From Nitrospirae bacterium RBG_16_43_11 (GTDB lineage Bacteria; Nitrospirota; 9FT-COMBO-42-15; HDB-SIOI813): a stretch of 6,082 bases of DNA. Under the pieces are notes generated by a model. It worked only from the letters and a program-made list of their open reading frames with translations. It searched no databases and was not told the origin of the DNA. The stretch is from the NCBI GenBank assembly GCA_001805165.1, contig MHEI01000053.1, positions 397 through 6,478 of the forward strand, in the 5' to 3' direction. This document shows, piece by piece, positions 1-5,566 of this stretch. The position numbers were made by a program, and so were the translations under genes. The number at the start of each line of letters is the position of its first letter. Positions within the stretch are counted from its first letter, which is position 1.

Positions 1-252
1 ATAAACCATTTATCACACATAATCCTGAAGGATCTGAAAAACAGCCCTGTTGCTTTGCAGGGAGATGAAATATCCGTCCTGCGGGAAATCAAACGGTTGA
101 TAGCCGCAGAGGTGCATATAGATAAAGAAGTGGATGTCATAGTGAGAAATAAGCTGGCTGCATATACCAGGAAGATGGCTGAAGGAACCCCGGAGTGGAC
201 CAACCAGTATAACCGCTTTTTTGAAGAAGAGATGAGAAAACGGAGGAGATAA
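1..252 (+). CDS. DUF507 family protein, 3' part (N-terminus outside window)
   Basis: The frame is open from base 1 to a TAA at 250-252, giving 83 residues. A TTG at 55 is in this frame, but the residues before it (INHLSHIILKDL) fit the usual N-terminal helix of the DUF507 family (PF04368). I therefore read this as one protein of about 90 residues lacking only its first few amino acids, not a gene starting at 55. Family marks seen are the 'VLREIKRLI' helix, a 'VDVIVRNKLAAY' segment, and the C-terminal block EGTPEW...YNRFFEEEMRKRRR, rich in acidic then basic residues. The family is small, cytoplasmic and of unknown function, and occurs in Nitrospirota, Aquificota and Desulfobacterota. No catalytic residues can be pointed to. 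It converges on the minus-strand operon with two bases between the stops, leaving no room for a separate terminator. Family assignment is from memory of the consensus. Confidence 0.82.
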   Translation: MNHLSHIILKDLKNSPVALQGDEISVLREIKRLIAAEVHIDKEVDVIVRNKLAAYTRKMAEGTPEWTNQYNRFFEEEMRKRRR

Positions 253-254
253 GC

Positions 255-485
255 CTATTTTTTATGAGAGAGCTTCTCTTTAATCTCATGGAGTTTGGCA
301 TACTGTCTTGGGAATACGGTCTTCAGCCTGGACAGATTCCGCCTTATATATGTGCTTGACTTTGAGAGCATAACAATTCCAATTATGAATGGTACAAAGC
401 CGGGAAATAATGGAAGAAGAAATCCTACCAATCCTACAGATATAAATATACAACCGGCTGCGAAATAGATCGAACGTTTTACCAT
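255..485 (-). CDS. Small two-helix membrane protein (PGPGW/DUF454-like)
   Basis: Seventy-six residues with a hydrophobic N-terminal half. Two likely membrane segments lie at about residues 6-24 and 29-41, joined by a Pro/Gly turn (LPLFPGFVPF, residues 24-33). A strongly basic, probably cytoplasmic tail follows (YIRRNLSRLKTVFPRQYAKLHEIKEKL). The hairpin with a proline-glycine turn followed by 'GIVML' resembles the PGPGW and DUF454 (YbaN) groups of small inner-membrane proteins. Neither has an established function, and I cannot choose between them. It is the last gene of the operon. Its ATG lies three bases after the JAMM gene's TAG and has no clear Shine-Dalgarno sequence, so translation probably depends on reinitiation after that stop. 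Its link to sulfur transfer is positional only; it may be a passenger. Confidence 0.7.
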   Translation of the reverse strand: MVKRSIYFAAGCIFISVGLVGFLLPLFPGFVPFIIGIVMLSKSSTYIRRNLSRLKTVFPRQYAKLHEIKEKLSHKK

Positions 486-488
486 ACA

Positions 489-887
489 CTACTGAAGGTC
501 TATATCTTCTACTGTAATCTCTTTGTTGATTATCCTGAAACTGCCAACTTCTGTTTCCCTGCTGTCATTTATTGAAATGATAATATAAACCGCTTCAGGA
601 TAGTAGGCAAGTTCTATATCTGTGCGGGAAGGCCAGGCCGGATGGTTTGGATGGGAATGGTAAATGGCCTTCAATTCCAATTCGAGAGACCTCATCTCTT
701 TAAATACCCTCATCTGCTCTGCCGGGTCCATGAGGTAAGTAACCTTTGATTTGTCAGTATTACTCATACGGTAGATGTGGGATACCGCATCCCCTTTACC
801 AGCAAGTAACCCGCAACATTCAAATGGAAAATCAGCCTTAACATGTTCAAGCATGGCACTGGAAATGTTGGAAGGTATTATTAGCAT
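489..887 (-). CDS. JAMM/M67 metallopeptidase, Mec/HcyD-like
   Basis: A 132-residue MPN+/JAMM zinc protease. The motif is complete: Glu23 in PFECCGLLAG, His77-Ser-His79-Pro, then Pro86-Ser87 and Asp90 in HSHPNHPAWPSRTD. These bind zinc (His77, His79, Asp90) and activate water (Glu23). Bacterial relatives act on ubiquitin-like sulfur carriers: M. tuberculosis Mec releases cysteine from CysO-cysteine, and Wolinella HcyD trims the HcyS tail. In this operon it could do either, and the ThiS-like carrier's extra C-terminal residues give it a plausible substrate. The reading frame extends upstream to a TTG at 944 and an ATG at 938, inside moeB copy B. I chose the ATG at 887 because 'MLIIPSNISSAMLEHV' is the usual family start, it leaves a 22-bp gap rather than an overlap, and a GGGG lies close upstream. 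Cytoplasmic; no signal peptide. Confidence 0.88.
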   Translation of the reverse strand: MLIIPSNISSAMLEHVKADFPFECCGLLAGKGDAVSHIYRMSNTDKSKVTYLMDPAEQMRVFKEMRSLELELKAIYHSHPNHPAWPSRTDIELAYYPEAVYIIISINDSRETEVGSFRIINKEITVEDIDLQ

Positions 888-909
888 AACCCCGCTTGTT
901 ACGAAGTCG

Positions 910-1716
910 TCATATTTTAAGTGTGCAGCTCTGCTCATAATCAAGCAGCTCAGTAATCTTCTTCTCCTTACCGCACAGAGGACAGTTAGGATCTTTCCGA
1001 GTCTTGACTTTGAGGAATCTCATCCCTAATGCATCATATATCAACAGGTGAGAGGCAAGTGAGCTGTCCATCCCAAGTATCTCTTTAACGGCCTCTGTAG
1101 CCTGTATTACGCCAACAGTCCCGGCAAGTACGCCAAGGACACCGGCCTCCTGACAACTCGGCACAAGTCCCGGCGGGGGCGGCTCAGGATAAAGACATCT
1201 GTAACATGGATGACCGTCATGAGGTTTTAATGTCGTTATCTGTCCTTCAAACCTGAAAATGCTGCCTGAGATGAGTGTTTTTCCGGCAAAGAAACATGCA
1301 TCATTTACAAGGAATCTCGTTGGGAAGTTATCTGATCCATCAAGTACAAGGTCATAATCCCTGATTATGTCCATTATATTTGCAGATGTTAACCTTTCTT
1401 TATAAGGAACTACATTTACATCGGGGTTCAATGCCTCAAGGGTTTCTTTAGCAGATTCTACTTTAGGCTTATCAATTGTTTTCGTTGAATGTAATATCTG
1501 TCTCTGAAGATTAGACAGGTCCACCACGTCGTCGTCAATTATTCCTATAGTCCCAACACCTGCAGCAGCAAGGTAAAGCGCCACCGGAGAACCGAGCCCG
1601 CCGGCACCGGTAATAAAGACCTTTGACTCACAGATCTTCTGCTGTCCTTTTCCTCCAACCTCTGAGAGGATTATATGCCTGCTGTATCTTTTAACCTGTT
1701 CTTCAGAAAAATCCAT
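910..1716 (-). CDS. MoeB/ThiF/HesA-type E1-like adenylyltransferase, copy B
   Basis: A 268-residue E1-like enzyme that would use ATP to adenylate the C-terminal glycine of a sulfur carrier, the first step of thiocarboxylate formation. Seen in order: N-terminal RYSRHIILSEVGGKGQ (11-26); nucleotide loop GAGGLGSP (37-44); DDDVVDLSNLQRQ (61-73) with the conserved Asp and Arg; Lys84/Lys86; DGSDNFPTR (126-134); zinc pairs CYRC (171-174) and CPLC (245-248); and the conserved Cys188 in SCQEAGVLG. It ends soon after the second zinc pair, so it lacks the C-terminal rhodanese domain of MoeZ/MOCS3-type proteins, and sulfur must come from another protein. It follows the NIL gene by 17 bp with only a weak GGA-type ribosome site. 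It is a close paralogue of the copy at 3516-4316; its nearest carrier gene is the CysO-like one. Which carrier it actually activates cannot be read from sequence. Confidence 0.93.
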   Translation of the reverse strand: MDFSEEQVKRYSRHIILSEVGGKGQQKICESKVFITGAGGLGSPVALYLAAAGVGTIGIIDDDVVDLSNLQRQILHSTKTIDKPKVESAKETLEALNPDVNVVPYKERLTSANIMDIIRDYDLVLDGSDNFPTRFLVNDACFFAGKTLISGSIFRFEGQITTLKPHDGHPCYRCLYPEPPPPGLVPSCQEAGVLGVLAGTVGVIQATEAVKEILGMDSSLASHLLIYDALGMRFLKVKTRKDPNCPLCGKEKKITELLDYEQSCTLKI

Positions 1717-1733
1717 AATTAAATTTTCCAGTC

Positions 1734-1973
1734 CTATTCTATAATGTTTCTCTCTATCGGCTCCACCTTCACTCCTTTTGCCCTAAGGGACTCAATAGCC
1801 TTTTCGATCTCGCCGGAATCACCTATTAACTCAAGTTCAACCCAACCGGTCTTCTCCCTGACATCTGCCTTTCTTATGTTGGTAACTACTTTAAACTCAT
1901 GACCAATCTGGTAGATGATAGGTTCTGTTATCTTGTCTTCGGGAAAACCAATCCTTATCCTGAAATGTGACAT
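1734..1973 (-). CDS. Stand-alone NIL-domain protein
   Basis: Seventy-nine residues that are essentially one NIL domain (PF09383), a ferredoxin-like alpha/beta fold. Seen: first strand FRIRIGFPEDKITEPIIYQI, a middle strand around VVTNIRKADV, the GWVELELIGD hairpin, and a final helix plus strand (IEKAIESLRAKGVKVEPIE). The domain is best known at the C-terminus of the methionine importer ATPase MetN, where it senses methionine, and on ferredoxin proteins tied to homocysteine synthesis in anaerobes. Here it has no ATPase or iron-sulfur partner domain and no cysteines. A ligand-sensing or scaffold role for the thiocarboxylate pathway is an inference. Its ATG lies four bases after the CysO-like gene's stop, and its ribosome site is the GGAGG formed by that gene's last two glycine codons. 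Confidence 0.85.
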   Translation of the reverse strand: MSHFRIRIGFPEDKITEPIIYQIGHEFKVVTNIRKADVREKTGWVELELIGDSGEIEKAIESLRAKGVKVEPIERNIIE

Positions 1974-1977
1974 CAGA

Positions 1978-2253
1978 TTATCCTCCGGCTATAGCAGGCA
2001 CAATAGAAACATCATCGCCATCTGAGAGAGCTGTATCACTGCCCTGCTTAAACCTTATATCTTCTTCATTAACATATATATTAACAAACCGCCTCAGGTT
2101 TCCGGCCTCATCACAAAGCCTCTCTTTAATCCCCGGGTACCTGTTTTCAAGATCCACAAGCATATCTCCTATTGTCCTGCCTGCTGCTTCAACCTCTCCC
2201 TGTCCGTTCGTCAATCCGCGTAACGGGGTTGGAATTCGTACCTTAACTGCCAT
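1978..2253 (-). CDS. cysO: CysO/MoaD-like ubiquitin-fold sulfur carrier
   Basis: A 91-residue beta-grasp protein ending exactly in Gly90-Gly91 (VSIVPAIAGG), so the tail is ready for adenylation and thiocarboxylation. The start (VKVRIPTPLRGLTNGQ), the GIKERL segment, RRFVNIYVNEEDIRF (54-68) and the DGD-x-VSIVPAIAGG end closely follow M. tuberculosis CysO as I remember it. CysO carries sulfur as a thiocarboxylate for cysteine synthesis. The frame continues upstream to an ATG at 2304, inside the threonine-synthase-like gene. I chose the ATG at 2253 because it gives the standard family N-terminus, lies 13 bp after the upstream stop, and is preceded by AAGAGG six bases away. Its upstream neighbour is a threonine-synthase-like enzyme, whereas M. 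tuberculosis cysO sits next to cysM. The symbol reflects family resemblance; the amino acid product here is uncertain. Confidence 0.9.
   Translation of the reverse strand: MAVKVRIPTPLRGLTNGQGEVEAAGRTIGDMLVDLENRYPGIKERLCDEAGNLRRFVNIYVNEEDIRFKQGSDTALSDGDDVSIVPAIAGG
1982..1986 (-). promoter_or_regulatory. Ribosome binding site of the NIL gene, inside the CysO-like glycine codons
   Basis: The final codons GGA-GGA of the CysO-like carrier give GGAGG eight bases before the NIL-domain ATG at 1973. No other ribosome site is available, since the two genes are only four bases apart. Confidence 0.78.
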
Positions 2254-2259
2254 ATCTCC

Positions 2260-2265
2260 CCTCTT
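2260..2265 (-). promoter_or_regulatory. Ribosome binding site supporting the 2253 start of the CysO-like gene
   Basis: AAGAGG on the minus strand, six bases before the ATG at 2253, continuing into GGAG. It lies just before the threonine-synthase-like stop codon and supports the short form of the carrier over the upstream ATG at 2304. Confidence 0.6.
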
Positions 2266-2266
2266 A

Positions 2267-3541
2267 TTAGTTATTCTTTTCCTTGATATTAAGGGACTTT
2301 TCAAATGAATCCATAGAAGGATCTATCCTTACAACATCCCCGACAGCGTTTATTACAGCCTCCTGGGTCTTGAGACCATTTCCTGTAATATAGGCAACGA
2401 CAGTCTCATCCGGAGGAATAAGCCCTTTCATTGCCAGCTTCTTTAAGACAGCAATTGTAACCCCGCCGGCTGTCTCCGCAAATATCCCTTCTGTTCTTGC
2501 AAGGAGTTTGATCCCTTCAATGGTCTCCCCGTCAGTTACAGCATCAATGCTGCCCTTACTCTCACGTACCGCCTTAAGAGCATAATATCCGTCTGCCGGG
2601 TTGCCTATCGCTATTGATTTGGCTATAGTCTTGGGTTTAACAGGTTTTATAAAATCCCTGCCTTCTTTAAATGCAGAAGCTACAGGTGAACACCCTTCTG
2701 CCTGTGCGCCATTTACCTTTGTAGTGACGCTGTCTATCAATCCGAGCATCCTGAACTCATTAAACCCTTTCCATATCTTTGTCAGCAATGAACCTGACGC
2801 CACCGGTACTACAACATGATCAGGCGCTTTCCATCCAAGCTGTTCGACTGTTTCAAATGCAAGTGTCTTTGATCCCTCAGCATAATATGGTCTTATATTT
2901 ATATTAACAAATGCCCAGTTATATTCCCCGGCTACTTCACTGCACAACCTGTTAACATCATCATAATTCCCGTTTACAGCAACTACGGTTGGGGCATATA
3001 TAAGACTACCCAATATCTTTCCTGCTTCAAGGTCTCCGGGAATAAAAACATAACACTGTAACCTTGCCTCAGCAGCATGGGCTGCAACAGAATTTGCAAG
3101 GTTTCCGGTTGACGCACAAGCAACTGCAGTAAAACCAAGTTCCTTAGCCCTTGTAATGGCGATTGCCACTACCCTGTCTTTAAATGAAAGTGTAGGGTGG
3201 TTTACAGTATCATTTTTTATATAAAGCTTTTTCAGACCGAGCTCTGCACCAAGATTTTTTGCTTCAATCAGAGGTGTAAAACCCGCATACAGGCCGACCG
3301 TAGGAGGGCCTTCTACCGGAAGGAGGTCGGCATATCTCCAGAGACTCTTGGGGCCGCTCTCTATCCGTTCACGGCTTATGATCTTTTTGATCTCATCGTA
3401 ATTATAATCAACTTCGAGGGGACCAAAACAGAACTCACATACGTGCATGGCAACGGCCGGATATAATTTCCCGCACTCCCTGCATTTAAGCCCTTTGATT
3501 TTTTGCTTTAAGGTATCAGATGCTGCAGACTTCTTGTTCAT
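2267..3541 (-). CDS. thrC: Threonine-synthase-like PLP enzyme (ThrC family)
   Basis: A 424-residue fold-type II PLP enzyme. Seen in order: N-terminal zinc ribbon with Cys20-x2-Cys23 and Cys35-x2-Cys38; GFTPLIEAKNLGAELGLKKLYIKND (88-111); PLP-binding Lys121 in LSFKDR; the phosphate/substrate loop ASTGNLANSVAAHAA (143-157); VPVASGSLLTKIWKGF (245-260); and TGNGLKT (386-392) near the end. ThrC normally converts O-phosphohomoserine and water to threonine. The glycine loop reads VASGSLL, whereas Bacillus and mycobacterial ThrC have a VGNAGN motif there, so this is a distinct subgroup. Its place between a MoeB-type E1 and a CysO-like carrier suggests that O-phosphohomoserine may instead receive sulfur, yielding homocysteine; this is inference, and plain threonine synthase remains possible. 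The ATG overlaps the end of moeB copy A by 26 bp and lacks a strong ribosome site, suggesting coupled translation. Confidence 0.88.
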   Translation of the reverse strand: MNKKSAASDTLKQKIKGLKCRECGKLYPAVAMHVCEFCFGPLEVDYNYDEIKKIISRERIESGPKSLWRYADLLPVEGPPTVGLYAGFTPLIEAKNLGAELGLKKLYIKNDTVNHPTLSFKDRVVAIAITRAKELGFTAVACASTGNLANSVAAHAAEARLQCYVFIPGDLEAGKILGSLIYAPTVVAVNGNYDDVNRLCSEVAGEYNWAFVNINIRPYYAEGSKTLAFETVEQLGWKAPDHVVVPVASGSLLTKIWKGFNEFRMLGLIDSVTTKVNGAQAEGCSPVASAFKEGRDFIKPVKPKTIAKSIAIGNPADGYYALKAVRESKGSIDAVTDGETIEGIKLLARTEGIFAETAGGVTIAVLKKLAMKGLIPPDETVVAYITGNGLKTQEAVINAVGDVVRIDPSMDSFEKSLNIKEKNN

Positions 3542-4316
3542 AATCTATCAACTCTTTAATCGTGGGATTCTCACCGCATACCGGACACTTTGGATTTTTC
3601 TTAATCCTTATCTCCCTGAATTCCATCTTCTGTGCATCAAATGTCATCAGCCTGTCTTTGAGAGGTTCCCCGATATTCAATATTAATTTTAATGCCTCTG
3701 TAGCCTGTATTGTCCCTATTACCCCGGCAAGTACACCAACTACGCCGGCCTCCTGGCATGTCGGTATCAGCCCCTGAGGCGGCGGACTGTTAAATACACA
3801 ACGGTAACAGGCAGATTTATGTGGTACGATAGAAAGAACCTGCCCTATAAATCTCAGTATTCCGCCATGGACAAGAGGCTTATTTGTAATAACCGCCGCA
3901 TCATTTGATAGAAACTTTGCAGGAAAGTTATCAGTCCCGTCTAAAATAACATCATACTCTCTAAAAAGGTCTAAAGCATTCTGCGAGGTCAGAAGCGCCT
4001 GATATGCCTTTACCTCTACATCAGGGTTAAGCGCCTCTATCTTCTCCTTTGCAGAAATGACCTTCGGTTTACCAATGTCCGGTGTCTGGTGGATTATCTG
4101 CCTCTGCAAATTAGACAGATCAACGACATCCCCGTCAATTATGCCCAGCGTACCAACCCCTGCCGCTGCCAGATAATATGCCGCAGGAGAACCCAGTCCG
4201 CCGGCGCCGATTACCAACACCCTGGATTCACGTATCTTTTTCTGACCCTTCCCTCCAACCTCCGGAAGTATTATATGCCTGCTGTATCTCTTTATCTGCT
4301 CGTCAGTGAAGCTCAA
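3516..4316 (-). CDS. MoeB/ThiF/HesA-type E1-like adenylyltransferase, copy A
   Basis: A 266-residue E1-like adenylyltransferase with all family motifs: RYSRHIILPEVGGKGQ (11-26), GAGGLGSP (37-44), DGDVVDLSNLQRQ (61-73), DGTDNFPAK (126-134), zinc pairs CYRC (170-173) and CPVC (244-247), and Cys187 in TCQEAGVVG. Like copy B it lacks a rhodanese domain. The two copies align nearly gap-free over their length, with most N-terminal residues identical, so they look like a duplication within the operon lineage. The start is TTG at 4316: a stop codon lies immediately upstream in frame, MSFTDEQIKRYSRH is the usual N-terminus, and an AGGAG sits six bases before it. It follows the cysteine synthase by 38 bp, the largest gap in the operon. 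Adenylating the ThiS-like carrier at the head of the operon is the simplest role, but cross-use with the CysO-like carrier is possible. Confidence 0.93.
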   Translation of the reverse strand: MSFTDEQIKRYSRHIILPEVGGKGQKKIRESRVLVIGAGGLGSPAAYYLAAAGVGTLGIIDGDVVDLSNLQRQIIHQTPDIGKPKVISAKEKIEALNPDVEVKAYQALLTSQNALDLFREYDVILDGTDNFPAKFLSNDAAVITNKPLVHGGILRFIGQVLSIVPHKSACYRCVFNSPPPQGLIPTCQEAGVVGVLAGVIGTIQATEALKLILNIGEPLKDRLMTFDAQKMEFREIRIKKNPKCPVCGENPTIKELIDYEQEVCSI

Positions 4317-4322
4317 TCAATT

Positions 4323-4327
4323 CTCCT
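4323..4327 (-). promoter_or_regulatory. Ribosome binding site that fixes the TTG start of moeB copy A
   Basis: AGGAG on the minus strand, six bases before TTG at 4316. An in-frame TGA stands directly before the TTG and the next residues are the family N-terminus, so TTG is the start despite being a rare initiator. Confidence 0.75.
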
Positions 4328-4354
4328 ATTCACTCGACCCCTTGAATCCTATTT

Positions 4355-5284
4355 TTACATCCTGAAATATTTCTCTATACTTATGTACCTCTCTCCAGTA
4401 TCCGGCAGCACTGTCACTACATTCTTCCCAGCCCCTAATCTCTTTGCCACCTTCATAGCAGCAAACACATTTGCACCGGAAGATATACCCACCATCAGGC
4501 CTTCCTCTTTCGCTAACAATTTCGCTGTTTCGAATGCCTCGTCATCAGTAACCGGTATGACCTCATCAATGATACCCCTGTTTAACACCTTCGGTATAAA
4601 ACCGGCGCCGATTCCCTGAATCTTATGCGGTCCTGGAGAACCTCCTGAAAGAACAGGTGATGACGCAGGCTCAACAGCTATAATCTTTATACTTTTCTTA
4701 CGTTCCTTCAGCAATTCACCAACACCTGTTATAGTACCACCCGTACCAACGGCAGCAACAAATGCGGCGATTTCTCCGTTCAGTGAATCCCATATCTCAG
4801 GCCCTGTCGTCTTTCTATGCACTTCAGGATTGGCAGGATTCGAGAACTGGTCCGGCATAAAATAGCCGGGGTTTTCTTTGAGCAACCTCTCCGCTTCTAT
4901 TATAGAGCCTTTCATGCCATCTATGGCCGGTGTCAATATCACCTCTGCCCCAAAAGATGAAAGGAGTCCAAACCTCTCCGTACTCATACTCTCAGGCATC
5001 ACTAATATCGCCTTATATCCTTTGACCGCTGCTACGAGGGCCAGGCCAATGCCTGTATTCCCGCTTGTTGGTTCTACTATAGTATCTCCCGGATGTATCT
5101 TTCCTGCCTTCTCTGCCGCTTCTATCATGCTAAGGCATATACGGTCTTTTATACTGCCGCCAGGATTAAAGGACTCCATTTTTGCATACACATTCCCTCC
5201 AGCAAGTCCGGATATCTTATTAATCCTGACCATGGGAGTTGTACCTATCAGGTCAATGGCATTCTGGTATATATTTTTACTCAT
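4355..5284 (-). CDS. cysK: Cysteine synthase (O-acetylserine sulfhydrylase family, CysK/CysM)
   Basis: A 309-residue fold-type II PLP enzyme, full length for CysK. Seen: N-terminal DLIGTTPMVRIN (11-22); PLP lysine Lys46 in NPGGSIKDR (40-48); substrate loop TSGNTG (73-78); PDQFSNPANPEVH (145-156); phosphate-binding GTGGT (180-184); KIQGIGAGFIP (221-231); SSGAN (268-272); and PDTGERY (294-300). The reaction replaces the beta-substituent of an activated serine with sulfur to give cysteine. The sulfur source may be sulfide, or the thiocarboxylate of the carrier encoded just upstream, as for M. tuberculosis CysM with CysO. The activated serine form (acetyl or phospho) cannot be settled by eye. Its ATG shares ATGA with the ThiS-like gene's stop, and its ribosome site GGAGG is formed by that gene's glycine codons, so the two are translationally coupled. 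Cytoplasmic. Confidence 0.94.
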   Translation of the reverse strand: MSKNIYQNAIDLIGTTPMVRINKISGLAGGNVYAKMESFNPGGSIKDRICLSMIEAAEKAGKIHPGDTIVEPTSGNTGIGLALVAAVKGYKAILVMPESMSTERFGLLSSFGAEVILTPAIDGMKGSIIEAERLLKENPGYFMPDQFSNPANPEVHRKTTGPEIWDSLNGEIAAFVAAVGTGGTITGVGELLKERKKSIKIIAVEPASSPVLSGGSPGPHKIQGIGAGFIPKVLNRGIIDEVIPVTDDEAFETAKLLAKEEGLMVGISSGANVFAAMKVAKRLGAGKNVVTVLPDTGERYISIEKYFRM

Positions 5285-5484
5285 GTCCGGCCTCCTCCCA
5301 TGAAATAGAGAAACTCTACTTCATCACCTTCTTTCAATTGTGTAGCACCATATTCATCACGTTCTATCATCCTGGAATTGACCTCTACCGCTACCATTCT
5401 CGGTTCAACATTCCTTACCTTTAAAATATCCAAAACTGAAGCCGCTTCTGTATTTTCATCCTTACCATTAACCCTGATCCTCAT
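5281..5484 (-). CDS. ThiS-like ubiquitin-fold sulfur carrier with a C-terminal extension
   Basis: A 67-residue beta-grasp protein of the ThiS type. Seen: first strand MRIRVNGKDE, the SVLDILKVRNVEPRMVAVEVN segment (17-36), an IERDEYGATQLKEGDEVEFLYFMGGG end (40-65), and then two further residues, Arg66-Thr67. Mature ThiS/MoaD proteins end in Gly-Gly, so these last residues probably need removal before activation, as in Wolinella HcyS trimmed by HcyD. The JAMM protease of this operon is the obvious candidate. Thiamine synthesis cannot be excluded, but no thiG or thiazole gene is in view and the next genes are cysteine synthase and an E1, so cysteine synthesis is favoured. It is the first gene of the operon, with an ATG about ten bases after a strong AGGAGGGG and a short leader of roughly 24 bases from the predicted transcription start. 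Confidence 0.88.
   Translation of the reverse strand: MRIRVNGKDENTEAASVLDILKVRNVEPRMVAVEVNSRMIERDEYGATQLKEGDEVEFLYFMGGGRT
5291..5295 (-). promoter_or_regulatory. Ribosome binding site of cysK, inside the ThiS-like glycine codons
   Basis: The codons GGA-GGA-GGC for Gly63-Gly65 of the ThiS-like carrier contain GGAGG exactly six bases before the cysK ATG at 5284. The glycine tail and the ribosome site are the same bases. Confidence 0.8.
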
Positions 5485-5514
5485 CTTACACTACCCCTCC
5501 TGTAAAGATTATCT

Positions 5515-5544
5515 AAAATAGCAGGAATGCTTTTAAGTTGTCAA
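5515..5544 (-). promoter_or_regulatory. Sigma-70-like promoter for the sulfur-carrier operon
   Basis: On the minus strand, TTGACA (5544-5539) is followed by an 18-base spacer and TATTTT (5520-5515). The spacer ends in TGC, giving an extended -10 (TGn) arrangement. The -35 matches the consensus fully and the -10 matches four of six. The predicted start of transcription, near 5508, leaves a leader of about 24 bases, too short for a riboswitch or attenuator. Any regulation would be at the promoter itself. No convincing operator palindrome was seen. Confidence 0.7.
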
Positions 5545-5566
5545 GTATGGGCGGCAGTTTTTTGTG

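Noticed and set aside
55..252. A 65-residue gene starting at the TTG at 55
   Set aside because: The frame is open to base 1 and the residues before the TTG fit the DUF507 N-terminus, so this is an internal codon of a gene cut by the window edge.
264..289. Intrinsic terminator at the convergent junction
   Set aside because: The stem is short or bulged and no run of T follows it in either direction; kept only as a low-interest observation.
888..944. Longer JAMM protein starting at TTG 944 or ATG 938
   Set aside because: The extra residues do not fit the family, would overlap moeB copy B, and the ATG at 887 gives the usual N-terminus.
2254..2304. Longer CysO-like protein starting at ATG 2304
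   Set aside because: The 17 extra residues lie mostly over the end of the threonine-synthase-like gene and are absent from known CysO; the ATG at 2253 has a ribosome site.
4089..4619. A 176-residue plus-strand ORF antisense to moeB copy A and cysK
   Set aside because: It is opposite two clear enzyme genes and the gap between them, and the translation shows no recognisable domain.
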